Below, in pieces: positions 1 through 7,305 of a stretch of 33,843 nt of DNA. Source of the DNA: Candidatus Saccharibacteria bacterium UBA5150 (GTDB lineage Bacteria > Patescibacteriota > Saccharimonadia > Saccharimonadales > UBA4665); assembly GCA_002413795.1 (NCBI GenBank), contig DHXS01000002.1:1-33843 (forward strand), written 5' to 3'. Made by a program: the position numbers and the translations under genes. Every line of letters begins with the position of its first letter. Position 1 is the stretch's first letter. Under the pieces are notes generated by a model that was not told the DNA's origin, ran no database searches, and worked only from the letters and a program-made list of their open reading frames with translations.

Positions 1-68
1 AAAGAACATTTATGACGTGTCAAGGATATATGAATATATACCTATGAGTCTGTAAATAAACTTACATG

Positions 69-145
69 TGGTACCCCGGGCAGGATTCGAACCTGCGACC
101 TTAGGCTTAGAAGTCCTCTGCTCTATCCAGCTGAGCTACCGGGGC
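69..145 (-). tRNA. tRNA-Arg (anticodon TCT)
   Basis: Reading the minus strand gives a full cloverleaf: acceptor GCCCCGG/CCGGGGT, a D arm with GCTC/GAGC, the anticodon loop CTTCTAA (anticodon TCT, reading AGA/AGG) and a T arm with GGTTCGAATCC. The 3' CCA is encoded at 69-71. The anticodon stem has imperfect outer and inner pairs. It is one of three arginine isoacceptors in the window. Confidence 0.93.
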
Positions 146-162
146 CCAGAGATAGTGTATAA

Positions 163-168
163 TACATC
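163..168 (+). promoter_or_regulatory. -10 box for the PrsW-like gene
   Basis: TATAAT lies about 24 nt before the ATG at 193. The predicted leader of roughly 18 nt has no Shine-Dalgarno sequence (it is A/C-rich). No clear -35 is seen because the tRNA gene occupies that position. Confidence 0.45.
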
Positions 169-192
169 TGTCCGCTTAAAACAAAAACCATC

Positions 193-960
193 ATGACGCT
201 TTTTCTTTTAGCACTGGTTTTCATAGGCCTGGCCGCTGGCTTGGTTTGGTTCCTGATTGGGCATGATAGGGGAGAGAAGGAACCGGTGGCCGCGCTTTGG
301 TTGGCGGTTGGCCTGGGTTTTGCCGGCGCCTTGCTGGCCGGCTTCCTGGAGAAAAGGTTGGTGCCGGATGCTTCATTCGCTGTCGGTACGCCTCAGGGCG
401 CTCTGCTGATTTCGGCGCTTAGTGTCGGTCTTATCGAAGAAGTCTGCAAATTTGTGCCCCTAGCTTTGATCCTGAGCCGCCGGCGTTACTTTAATGAACA
501 TACCGACGGGGTGATTTATTTTGCTTTGGCCGGTCTGGGCTTTGGCTTGCCCGAGAATATTCTCTACAGCGTTCAGTTTGGCACTAAAACCGGCATTACC
601 CGGCTACTGCTAACGCCGCTGTTTCATGCCGCCACTACCGGCACGGTCGGCTACTTCCTGGCCAAACGCAAACTAGCCGGCAAGCCGCTGTTGGGCATCT
701 GTTTTCCGCTGGCGGCGGTCATTGTTTTGCATGGTTTGTATGACTTTGGCTTGTCGTCCGGCTCAATGCTTTACACCGGCAGCGCTCTGCTTATCACCCT
801 GACCACCAGCGCCGGCTTGTTCCTGCTGTTTATGAGAGCCGGTGAGCATGACCAGCGCCTGGGCCTTAGCGTGGTGGGGCACAATGCCTTTTGCCGGTCG
901 TGCGGCTGGGCTAACCCGGCGCACCACCTCTATTGCACGCATTGCGGCAAAAATGCTTAA
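193..960 (+). CDS. PrsW-like intramembrane metalloprotease with C-terminal zinc ribbon
   Basis: A 255-residue polytopic membrane protein of the PrsW (CPBP-type glutamic/metalloprotease) family. The family hallmarks are visible: EEVCK at 82-86 (EExxK), GLPEN at 118-122, a conserved His in LFHAATTG (H145) and HGLYDFG (H180, D184), all within hydrophobic helices. In Bacillus PrsW cleaves the anti-sigma factor RsiW. The substrate here is unknown and no anti-sigma factor is nearby. After the last helix (about 198-215) a short cytosolic tail carries two CxxC pairs (C234/C237 and C248/C251), forming a zinc ribbon not found in textbook PrsW. The next gene begins with a similar zinc ribbon, which suggests a linked function. 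The start is the first ATG after a TATAAT box and has no Shine-Dalgarno sequence. Confidence 0.85.
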   Translation: MTLFLLALVFIGLAAGLVWFLIGHDRGEKEPVAALWLAVGLGFAGALLAGFLEKRLVPDASFAVGTPQGALLISALSVGLIEEVCKFVPLALILSRRRYFNEHTDGVIYFALAGLGFGLPENILYSVQFGTKTGITRLLLTPLFHAATTGTVGYFLAKRKLAGKPLLGICFPLAAVIVLHGLYDFGLSSGSMLYTGSALLITLTTSAGLFLLFMRAGEHDQRLGLSVVGHNAFCRSCGWANPAHHLYCTHCGKNA

Positions 961-996
961 ATATAGTCGATAACCGTACCAAATAAAAATCAAATC

Positions 997-1854
997 ATGA
1001 ATTGCCCTAAATGTAGTCAGCAGGTAGAAGCCGGCGCCGCCTTTTGCGGTAATTGTGGCCAGGCACTCCAGCAGGTCAGGCAAGTGTCCGGAGTTGCGGC
1101 TTATGCCGTGCCTATTCCCGGCCAGCAGGCCGCCGAAACTAAAGCCTTAATCGTATTATTGTTGGGCATAATAGGCATTGTCGGCGGTCTGTTTATGGCC
1201 GTTTTTGGACTGGTGCTGGGCCTGGCCGGACTGATAATCGGCACCATCGCCAGATCTCAGTTTAGGCGCGGGCTCAACATGGCCGGCCTGATAGTTTCCA
1301 GCCTGGCCGTTTTAACGGGGCTGGGCGTCTGGGTTTACGCCATCCAGCACGACCCGCGCTTTAACCCGGATAGCGCGCCGGTCTCTCACGCCCAAAGCGC
1401 CACCCCGGCCGTAGTTAGCGCCGACCTGAGCACGCCTTGCTACGCCACCGGCTTTGTTAACCGGCTGAATGTTTCCAACAGCCCGGGCAGCTGCGACATG
1501 AGCGCCTTCAACGGCCAGACCCTCGGCACATCGACCAACGCCTATAAGGTTTATGCCGACAAAACCCAGGTGGAATCGGTTAATTCTTTCCTGGGTCTTG
1601 CGAAAAACGCCCTCGAAAAAGACGTTAGCAGTAACCTAACAGGCTTTACCTTAGACGGCGAACGCATCGCGACCTTCGCCGGCAGCCCGGCCTACGTCGT
1701 CAACACATCCGATAAAGCACACAATATTACCGTCGTGGAAGCGGCCGTAATGCACAAAGTCAGCGCCGGCTATAACGTCTTTATACTGGTGCACGCCACC
1801 AGCGGCCATTCAACCGACCTGGACGTGCTGGAAACGGGATGGCAATGGAAGTAG
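997..1854 (+). CDS. Zinc-ribbon membrane protein (DUF4190-like) with extracytoplasmic domain
   Basis: A 285-residue protein of unknown function. It opens with a zinc ribbon (C3, C6, C17, C20). Two or three hydrophobic helices between about residues 47 and 117 follow, with the glycine-rich look of DUF4190-type membrane domains. The remaining roughly 165 residues are probably extracytoplasmic, with cysteines near 147 and 164 and no motif I can name. It lies 36 nt after the PrsW-like gene, which ends in a zinc ribbon, so the two could be cotranscribed. No Shine-Dalgarno sequence is visible. The ribbon is likely cytosolic and may serve interaction rather than DNA binding. Function is not inferred further. 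Confidence 0.75.
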   Translation: MNCPKCSQQVEAGAAFCGNCGQALQQVRQVSGVAAYAVPIPGQQAAETKALIVLLLGIIGIVGGLFMAVFGLVLGLAGLIIGTIARSQFRRGLNMAGLIVSSLAVLTGLGVWVYAIQHDPRFNPDSAPVSHAQSATPAVVSADLSTPCYATGFVNRLNVSNSPGSCDMSAFNGQTLGTSTNAYKVYADKTQVESVNSFLGLAKNALEKDVSSNLTGFTLDGERIATFAGSPAYVVNTSDKAHNITVVEAAVMHKVSAGYNVFILVHATSGHSTDLDVLETGWQWK

Positions 1855-2123
1855 GCTCTAAACAGCTTCACAAACACGCACTGCCGGTAGTTGCCTTGTT
1901 ATTAGTTGTGTTGGCAGTGTCCGCGGTTTCTTTTGGTAATAGCCAGTTAATAGGGCGAAATCTCTTTAAGCGGATTATTCGAGTGCAGCCAACAACTAAC
2001 GGTCTAGCCAAGATTACGGTCAATAATCCAAATATAGATAAGCCTGTAACGATGAAGCCAGATATCAGCCAAGCCGGTCAGGCCGCTGTTTTGGCAATAG
2101 AATTTCACACTGCTTCGGAATAA
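1839..2123 (+). CDS. Small single-pass membrane protein, unknown
   Basis: A 94-residue protein with one N-terminal hydrophobic helix (about 15-34) and a roughly 60-residue, probably extracytoplasmic tail without cysteines. It overlaps the preceding gene by 16 nt, and GGAAACGGG just before the ATG could act as a weak ribosome site. A second in-frame ATG lies two codons on. Base composition becomes more AT-rich than in the gene before it. It resembles no family I recognise. The overlap and the signal-anchor-like helix argue for a real gene, but it could be a spurious ORF. Confidence 0.55.
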   Translation: MAMEVGSKQLHKHALPVVALLLVVLAVSAVSFGNSQLIGRNLFKRIIRVQPTTNGLAKITVNNPNIDKPVTMKPDISQAGQAAVLAIEFHTASE

Positions 2124-2158
2124 GTTGGTGCAGCGTTATTGCCCAGGTTATGACCATT

Positions 2159-2446
2159 TTATGTTCGGTAGAACAGAATTCCTAAAACTACTAAACCTTC
2201 TGTAAGTACCCACGAAGCACTGGACACTATAACTGGCTTATCTTTAATTTTAACTCCGTAGACTAGCCAAATACATGCTGATATCGTGTAAAAAAGCCAT
2301 GTAACTAAAGATACTCCAGCCGAACTTTTGCTTGACCATATTTGATAAATCTGAGGAATGGTCGTTAGAGGCTCTACTATAGCCACGGTAAGCATGAACC
2401 TGCCAAAAAAACTTTTCTCCACTTTAGGCTTAACTTCTAACGGCAT
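2159..2446 (-). CDS. SemiSWEET / PQ-loop sugar transporter
   Basis: At 95 residues with three predicted membrane helices, it has the size of a bacterial SemiSWEET half-transporter, which dimerises to make a sugar uniporter pore. The PQ-loop signature is clear in TTIPQIYQIW (about 27-36), followed by GVSLVTWLFY and ACIWLVYG, as in the MtN3/saliva family. It would sit in the cytoplasmic membrane and equilibrate mono- or disaccharides, which suits a host-dependent fermenter. Its ATG is preceded by AAGGAAT at a usable distance. It lies just downstream of tRNA-Gly on the same strand. The sugar specificity cannot be read from the sequence. Confidence 0.85.
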   Translation of the reverse strand: MPLEVKPKVEKSFFGRFMLTVAIVEPLTTIPQIYQIWSSKSSAGVSLVTWLFYTISACIWLVYGVKIKDKPVIVSSASWVLTEGLVVLGILFYRT

Positions 2447-2477
2447 GTTGTACTATTCCTTATATTCTGCTTCTGCG

Positions 2478-2552
2478 TGGTGCGGGTGGGGAGAGTCGAA
2501 CTCCCGTCACCAGTTTGGAAAACTGGGATAATAGCCGTTATACGACACCCGC
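2478..2552 (-). tRNA. tRNA-Gly (anticodon TCC)
   Basis: The minus strand folds with acceptor GCGGGTG/CACCCGC, anticodon stem CCAGT/ACTGG with loop TTTCCAA (anticodon TCC), and T arm GGGAGTTCGACTCTCCC. CCA is encoded (2478-2480). It lies between the MurA stop and the SemiSWEET gene, all on the minus strand. Confidence 0.95.
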
Positions 2553-2573
2553 AGGGCCCGGTGGGAATTATAG

Positions 2574-4097
2574 CTAAAGTTCGTGCAGGACGGTAATCTT
2601 GGCGCCTAAGGAGTTCAGGCGTTCGGCCAGGTCTTCGTAGCCGCGGTTGATGGTGTAAACGTTGCGTAGCACCGAATTGCCCGGTGCGGCCAGCATGCCG
2701 ATTAACAGCATTACGGCTGGCCGGATACCGCTCGGGGCGACCAAGTCGGCCGGTTTCCAGCGGGTCGGGCCTTCTATAAAGACGCGGTGCGGGTCGGCCA
2801 GCTCGAGGTTAACGCCGATTTTTTTCATTTCGGTGTACATCAGCGCCCGGTCTTCGTAAATCCAGTCGTGAATCAGAGTGCGGCCCTTGGCGACGGCCAC
2901 AATCGGCACAAAATATGGCAGATGGTCGATGTTGAGTCCCGGGAAGACGTTAGGATGAATCTTTTCTTTAGGGGCCAGTAATTCGCCGTGGTGCTTGTGG
3001 ATTTTGAGATCCACCAGGTCGGTCTTGCCGTTGATGGCTTTGTAGCGAGCGGTCTCAGTGTACTTTAGACCCATTTTTTCCAGCTTCAGCAGTTCCAGCT
3101 CCAGAAAGTCGATCGGCGCCCGCTTGATGCTGATGGTTGAATCGGTAGTGATGGCGGCGGCAATAAAAGTCATGGCCTCTACCGGGTCTTCGGCCGGCGA
3201 GTAGCTGATGTTCTTGCGGATTTTTTTGACGCCCTGGACCCTTAGCGTGCTGGTGCCGATGCCTTCAATTTGTACCCCCAGCCGCTGTAGGAAAAAGCAC
3301 AAGTCCTGCACCATGTAGTTGGCGCTGGCCATTTTGATAATCGTCTCGCCGGGCGTGCGAGCGGCGGCCATCAGGATATTTTCGGTGGTGGTGTCACCGG
3401 ATTCGTAAAGGACTATCGGCCGGGCCGGCTTGATCGGCGTGGACATCACCTGGTAATGGCCGGATTTGGTCAGCACGCCAACGCCGAATTCCTCCAGTCC
3501 GTAAAGGTGGGGCAGAACGGTGCGCCGGCCCAGCTCACAACCGCCGGCATAAGGAATGCTGAATTCCTTAACCTCGTGCAGTAGCGGGCCGATAAACATG
3601 ATAACGCTACGCGTTTTACGGGCCGCCTCTTTGTTCATTTTGTCGAGGTTGAGCGTGTCTGGCGGTTTGATTTCCAGTTCGTTGTCGGCCAGCCAGCGAA
3701 CGTGCACGCCAATACTGATCAGCACTTCTATCAGGCGGTTCACCTCTTCAATGCGGGCGACGTTTTTGAGCCGGGTGGTGCCTTTATTGAGCAGGCTGGC
3801 GCAGAGCAGGGCAACGGTGGCGTTCTTGCTGGTTTTGAGGGTAATTTCGCCCTTCAGTTCGCGGCCGCCTTCTATATACAGGTTAATAGCGCCCTGGTTC
3901 AGGCTGATCAGCTGTTTGTTGAGCACGTCACTGATGCGGCCCAGGGTTTCCAGACTGAGGTTCTGGCGGCCGTGTTCCATGCGGTTAACGGCCGACTGGG
4001 AAGTGTTTAAGCGACGGGCAAATTCGGCCTGGGTAAGGCCTTTTTCCTGTCTAACCTGGGCAATTAGGTTGCCAATTTTTTCATTAGTAGATGCCAT
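2574..4097 (-). CDS. murA: UDP-GlcNAc enolpyruvyl transferase (MurA) fused to an N-terminal XRE helix-turn-helix
   Basis: A 507-residue protein. Residues about 7-62 form an XRE/Cro-type helix-turn-helix (LTQAEFARRLNTSQSAVNRM). From about 71 onward the EPSP-synthase/MurA fold follows, which transfers enolpyruvate from PEP to UDP-GlcNAc in the first committed step of peptidoglycan synthesis. Counterparts of key E. coli MurA residues are present: K91-N92 (K22-N23), C187 in GGCELGRR (C115, the fosfomycin target), R192 (R120), D391 (D305) and R485 in INRGYE (R397). The E. coli DLRA segment with R371 is DLVAPSGIRPA here, so that arginine is displaced or lost. Ordinary MurA is about 420 residues; the excess is the DNA-binding domain. 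The ATG has no Shine-Dalgarno sequence; TATTAT lies 10 nt upstream. A regulatory (trigger enzyme) role is inference. Confidence 0.9.
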   Translation of the reverse strand: MASTNEKIGNLIAQVRQEKGLTQAEFARRLNTSQSAVNRMEHGRQNLSLETLGRISDVLNKQLISLNQGAINLYIEGGRELKGEITLKTSKNATVALLCASLLNKGTTRLKNVARIEEVNRLIEVLISIGVHVRWLADNELEIKPPDTLNLDKMNKEAARKTRSVIMFIGPLLHEVKEFSIPYAGGCELGRRTVLPHLYGLEEFGVGVLTKSGHYQVMSTPIKPARPIVLYESGDTTTENILMAAARTPGETIIKMASANYMVQDLCFFLQRLGVQIEGIGTSTLRVQGVKKIRKNISYSPAEDPVEAMTFIAAAITTDSTISIKRAPIDFLELELLKLEKMGLKYTETARYKAINGKTDLVDLKIHKHHGELLAPKEKIHPNVFPGLNIDHLPYFVPIVAVAKGRTLIHDWIYEDRALMYTEMKKIGVNLELADPHRVFIEGPTRWKPADLVAPSGIRPAVMLLIGMLAAPGNSVLRNVYTINRGYEDLAERLNSLGAKITVLHEL

Positions 4098-4170
4098 GAG
4101 CTGTTAGATAATATCATATGTGGTGTTAAGCTCGCAATAACGATTTGGGCGGCCTGACAACCCAAGGGCC

Positions 4171-4209
4171 ATCTGTTACAATTAGGTGTAACTAATAGGG
4201 GAGAGCTGA
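4171..4209 (+). promoter_or_regulatory. glyA -10 box and Shine-Dalgarno
   Basis: TACAAT lies near 4176, followed by the strong ribosome site GGGGAG a few bases before the ATG at 4210. This is one of the minority of genes here with a classical leader and ribosome-binding site. Confidence 0.4.
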
Positions 4210-5487
4210 ATGACCGATGACGTTGTGGCTGCTTTAATCGCTTCGGAAGAGAAGCGCGAACGTGAAGGACTGGAGCTGATTCCCTCCGAAAACTATGTCA
4301 GCCGTGACGTGATGACCGCCATGGGCAGTATTTTCACCAACAAATACTCCGAAGGCTATCCTGGCAAGCGCTACTACGGCGGCCAGGAAAACACCGACCC
4401 CCTGGAACAACTGGCTATTGACCGCGCCAAACAGCTATTTAAGGCCGACCACGCCAACGTTCAGCCGCACAGCGGCGCCCCGGCCAACGAAGCCGTTTAT
4501 TATGCCTGGCTGGAACCCGGCGACAATGTGCTGGCCATGGACCTCAGCCACGGCGGACACCTGACACACGGCAACCCGATGACCCGCTCGGCCCATCTTT
4601 ATAACTTTATTCCCTACAAAATGAAAGACCCCTCGACCGGCGAGATAGATTACGAAGAATTGCGCCGGCTGGCTCGCAAGCACAAGCCAAAATTGGTATT
4701 GGCCGGCTTCAGCGCCTACCCGCGCGAACTGGATTACGCTAAATTTGCCGAGATCGGTAACGAAGTCGGGGCCCTGCTTATGGCCGACATGGCTCATATT
4801 GCCGGCCTAATAGCCGGCGGGGTGGCCAAAAACCCCTTTGATTACGGCTTCCACGTTATTACCAGCACTACCCATAAGACCCTGCGCGGCCCGCGCGGCG
4901 GGTTGATTCTTAGCATGGGCACCGTCAGCACGCCGCTGAGGGCGCCTGAAAAAACACTGGAAAATATTCCTACCTTAATCGACCGCGCCATTTTCCCCGG
5001 TACCCAGGGCGGCCCGCACGAGCACATCATTGCCGCCAAAGCCGTGGCTTTCGGCGAGGCGCTAAAGCCGGAGTTTAAGACCTACGCCAAGCAGATCGTA
5101 TTGAACGCCAAAGCCCTGGCGGACGCCATGATCGAGCAGGGTTTTTCACTGGTTACCGGCGGCACCAGCAACCACCTGATCTTAGCCGATGTCCACAAAA
5201 GCTTCGGTCTGGACGGCAAAGTCGTCGAGGAAGCGCTCGACAAAATCGGCCTGACGCTTAATAAGAACTCGGTGCCCGATGACACTCTACCGCCGTTTAG
5301 GCCCAGTGGTATTCGACTAGGCACCCCGGCCATTACCACCCGCGGCCTTAAAGAAAAAGACATGGCCCAAATTGCCAAATGGATGAAACGGGCCATCGAC
5401 AACCGGGAAGACGAAGCCAAACTCAAAGCTCTGCGCGATGAAGTTAAAAAATTCGCCCTGAAGTTCCCCCTGCCCAGCGATAGCTAG
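4210..5487 (+). CDS. glyA: Serine hydroxymethyltransferase
   Basis: A 425-residue PLP enzyme that converts serine and tetrahydrofolate to glycine and 5,10-methylene-THF, supplying one-carbon units. The hallmark regions are ELIPSENYVS (25-34), KYSEGYPGKRYYGG (45-58), MADMAHIAGL with the PLP-contacting D193 and H196, and the Schiff-base lysine K223 in STTHKTLRGPRGG. Length is normal for bacterial GlyA (about 415-430). The start is fixed by GGGGAG upstream. It converges on murB with only 3 nt between stops. It links to FolD, FolC and DHFR elsewhere in this window, giving most of a small folate/C1 cycle. Confidence 0.97.
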   Translation: MTDDVVAALIASEEKREREGLELIPSENYVSRDVMTAMGSIFTNKYSEGYPGKRYYGGQENTDPLEQLAIDRAKQLFKADHANVQPHSGAPANEAVYYAWLEPGDNVLAMDLSHGGHLTHGNPMTRSAHLYNFIPYKMKDPSTGEIDYEELRRLARKHKPKLVLAGFSAYPRELDYAKFAEIGNEVGALLMADMAHIAGLIAGGVAKNPFDYGFHVITSTTHKTLRGPRGGLILSMGTVSTPLRAPEKTLENIPTLIDRAIFPGTQGGPHEHIIAAKAVAFGEALKPEFKTYAKQIVLNAKALADAMIEQGFSLVTGGTSNHLILADVHKSFGLDGKVVEEALDKIGLTLNKNSVPDDTLPPFRPSGIRLGTPAITTRGLKEKDMAQIAKWMKRAIDNREDEAKLKALRDEVKKFALKFPLPSDS

Positions 5488-5490
5488 TCG

Positions 5491-6522
5491 TTAGCCGGGC
5501 AGCATCTCCGGTTCCTGCTCGAGGGTAATGCCGAATTTGGCCTGGACGGCATCGACGATCTTTTTCTTAAAAGCCAATAAGTCGGCGGTGCGCCGAGCCT
5601 TTTCATTGATCAACACCAGAGATTGCTTGGGCCAGGTGGCCATGCCGGTTTCGGCATCATGATAATCTTTGAAGCCGGCCTCGGCAATCAACCAGGCCGC
5701 CGATAGTTTAACTTTGTTTTCACCGGCCGCCCAGTGCGGCAAGGGTTCATAAGACTGGGCCAGCTCCGCATATTTCGGTTCGCTGACCAGCGGATTGGCG
5801 AAAAAGGAGCCGGTGTTGCGCACCACGGCCGGGTCGGGCAGTTTGGCGCTCCTGATGGCCACCACGGCCTCGCGCAGGGCAGCCGGCGTGTAATCGGTAA
5901 CGCCGTGCTCTTCAAAATAGGCTTGGACGGCGCCGTAAAAAGGCGGCAGGGGATTTCCTTTCATGAGGTGCAGGGTCAGGCCGGTAATATAAAAGCGGCC
6001 GCGGTCGGTGGTTTTGAAGCGGCTGCTGCGGTAGCTGAAACCGCAATCGGCGCCGGCCAGGGTTACGAAATCCTTGGCCTGCGTGTCAAAAGCCTCAACC
6101 GTGGTGAGGCTTTGCGAAATCTCCTGCCCATAAGCGCCGACATTCTGGATGGGCGTGGCGCCGGCCGTTCCTGGGATCAGGCTGAGGGCTTCAATGCCGG
6201 TCAGGCCGGCGCTGACGCTGCGCTCCACCACGCCGTCCCAGGGCTCGCCGGCACCGATCGTCAGGTAAAAGTTCGTGTCGTCTTCCTGGAAAACTTCGTA
6301 GCTGGTAATCTTATTTACCATAACCAGGCCCTGGAAGCCGGCGTCGCTCCAGACAATGTTACTGCCGCCGCCAATCATCACCGATGGCAGCCGGCGAGCC
6401 CTGGCCCAATCCAGGGCTGTTATCACCTCCATCCGGCTGGTTATCTCCGTTAAATAAGAGGCCCGGCCGCCCAATCCCATGGTGGAAAAGTCGGCCAGGC
6501 TGACATTTTCTGAAACCTTCAT
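5491..6522 (-). CDS. murB: UDP-N-acetylenolpyruvoylglucosamine reductase
   Basis: A 343-residue FAD enzyme of the long (type I, E. coli-like) class. It reduces the MurA product to UDP-MurNAc with NADPH. The FAD-binding region is visible (GGGSNIVW near 50-57 and GIEALSLIPGTAGATPIQNVG). Catalytic residues are recognisable as the Arg in SYRSSRF, the Ser in NTGSFFANP and the Glu in LEQEPEML at the C-terminus. The reading frame stays open upstream to 6654, but that extension would run into the opposite-strand regulator gene. The ATG at 6522 lies 6 nt after a perfect TATAAT, so the mRNA is probably leaderless; the AGGGG between them would be too close to serve as a normal Shine-Dalgarno. It is divergent from an XRE regulator. 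Confidence 0.95.
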   Translation of the reverse strand: MKVSENVSLADFSTMGLGGRASYLTEITSRMEVITALDWARARRLPSVMIGGGSNIVWSDAGFQGLVMVNKITSYEVFQEDDTNFYLTIGAGEPWDGVVERSVSAGLTGIEALSLIPGTAGATPIQNVGAYGQEISQSLTTVEAFDTQAKDFVTLAGADCGFSYRSSRFKTTDRGRFYITGLTLHLMKGNPLPPFYGAVQAYFEEHGVTDYTPAALREAVVAIRSAKLPDPAVVRNTGSFFANPLVSEPKYAELAQSYEPLPHWAAGENKVKLSAAWLIAEAGFKDYHDAETGMATWPKQSLVLINEKARRTADLLAFKKKIVDAVQAKFGITLEQEPEMLPG

Positions 6523-6534
6523 GCCCCTATTATA
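6523..6534 (-). promoter_or_regulatory. murB leaderless promoter (-10 TATAAT, 6 nt spacer)
   Basis: On the minus strand TATAAT (6529-6534) is followed by AGGGGC and then the ATG. With transcription starting 6-8 nt after the -10 box, the mRNA would begin at or next to the start codon. Confidence 0.6.
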
Positions 6535-6603
6535 TAGGCATTTTTCACTTTTCAGCGATGTGCTCGTGCTTACGCTTGCGTTCCGGCCCGGCGAGGGATT
6601 AAG

Positions 6604-7140
6604 ATGGATAATATGAGTGGAGCGGAAACACCTTTTAGTAATCTGGGCGATCACCTGAGATACGTGCGCACGCAGTCCAAGCAGAGCCTGGCGGAAGTGT
6701 CGGGCGCCGTTGAGATTGAAGAAGGCCAGCTGGAGCGGATTGAAGCCGGCCTGGAACGACCGGCCGAGGACATTCTATTGCTGTTAATCAGTCACTTTGG
6801 CGTTAAAGACCGCGAGGCGGTGCAATTGTGGGAATTGGCTGAGTACGAAAGCGACCTGCCGGCCGAAATAAAGCTTGACGGCGCCAACGGCAAACAAATG
6901 ACCCTGTTATTGGCCATCGACGTGCGCACCATTTATAGCGATAGCCTCGAGGTAGCCGTTAATCCTTCCGGCGTGACCCTGCAGTTTGGCCAGGCGGTCG
7001 GCAACTCCCAAACGACACCGGTAGCCCGGGTCGGCATGAGCCATCAACAGGCCGAAATGGTCGTCAAAACGCTTCAGCAGGCTCTGTTGCAGGCCAAGTA
7101 CGGTGGCAAGAGGCTGTTGCCGCCCTCAACCGAAGTGTAA
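6604..7140 (+). CDS. XRE-family regulator with DUF3467-like C-terminal domain
   Basis: A 178-residue protein. Residues about 13-65 form a helix-turn-helix of the XRE type (LGDHLRYVRTQSKQSLAEVS, then EEGQLERIEAGLERP). The C-terminal half (YSDSLEVAVNPSGVTLQFGQ, then ARVGMSHQQAEMVVKTLQQAL) resembles the DUF3467 family, whose role is unknown. The start is the first ATG after GAGGGA; a second ATG is three codons on. It is divergent from murB across about 80 bp, so murB is an obvious candidate target. The combination of an HTH with a DUF3467-like domain is uncommon as far as I know. The DNA target is inference only. Confidence 0.8.
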   Translation: MDNMSGAETPFSNLGDHLRYVRTQSKQSLAEVSGAVEIEEGQLERIEAGLERPAEDILLLLISHFGVKDREAVQLWELAEYESDLPAEIKLDGANGKQMTLLLAIDVRTIYSDSLEVAVNPSGVTLQFGQAVGNSQTTPVARVGMSHQQAEMVVKTLQQALLQAKYGGKRLLPPSTEV

Positions 7141-7218
7141 GAAATCTTACAGACCGCAATTTCCGTTAAGCTTATGCTTCTGGTGTCCAATCAAAGCACT
7201 GAAACAAAAAGGACAACT

Positions 7219-7305
7219 ATGACAATCGAACAGATGTTACGTAGTCTTCACGACTTGGCGGAGCATACCTCTGCCCCTAAGCCCTCACCAAAACTTAAGA
7301 AGTAG
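7219..7305 (+). CDS. Small 28-residue ORF with Shine-Dalgarno
   Basis: ATG at 7219 follows AAAAAGGACAACT, a well-placed ribosome site. The peptide begins MTIEQMLRSLHDLAEHT and ends in a Pro/Lys-rich tail (APKPSPKLKK), giving a short amphipathic helix plus a basic end. It overlaps the end of the convergent EamA gene by 11 nt. No family is recognised. It could be a real small protein or chance; the ribosome site and tight fit favour a gene. Confidence 0.45.
   Translation: MTIEQMLRSLHDLAEHTSAPKPSPKLKK

Noticed and set aside
1..68. TTGACA on the minus strand (18-23), possible promoter for a gene to the left
   Set aside because: The -10 position would fall at the window edge, so it cannot be judged.
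3556..4107. Long plus-strand ORF (183 aa) opposite murA
   Set aside because: It is antisense to the clearly coding HTH-MurA, Arg/Ser/Leu-rich, with no family resemblance and no ribosome site.
5734..6453. Plus-strand ORF (239 aa) opposite murB
   Set aside because: Mirror of a high-GC coding gene; low-complexity Gly/Ala/Val-rich with no domain.
6523..6654. N-terminal extension of murB
   Set aside because: It would cross the -10 box and the divergent regulator start, and it has no MurB similarity.
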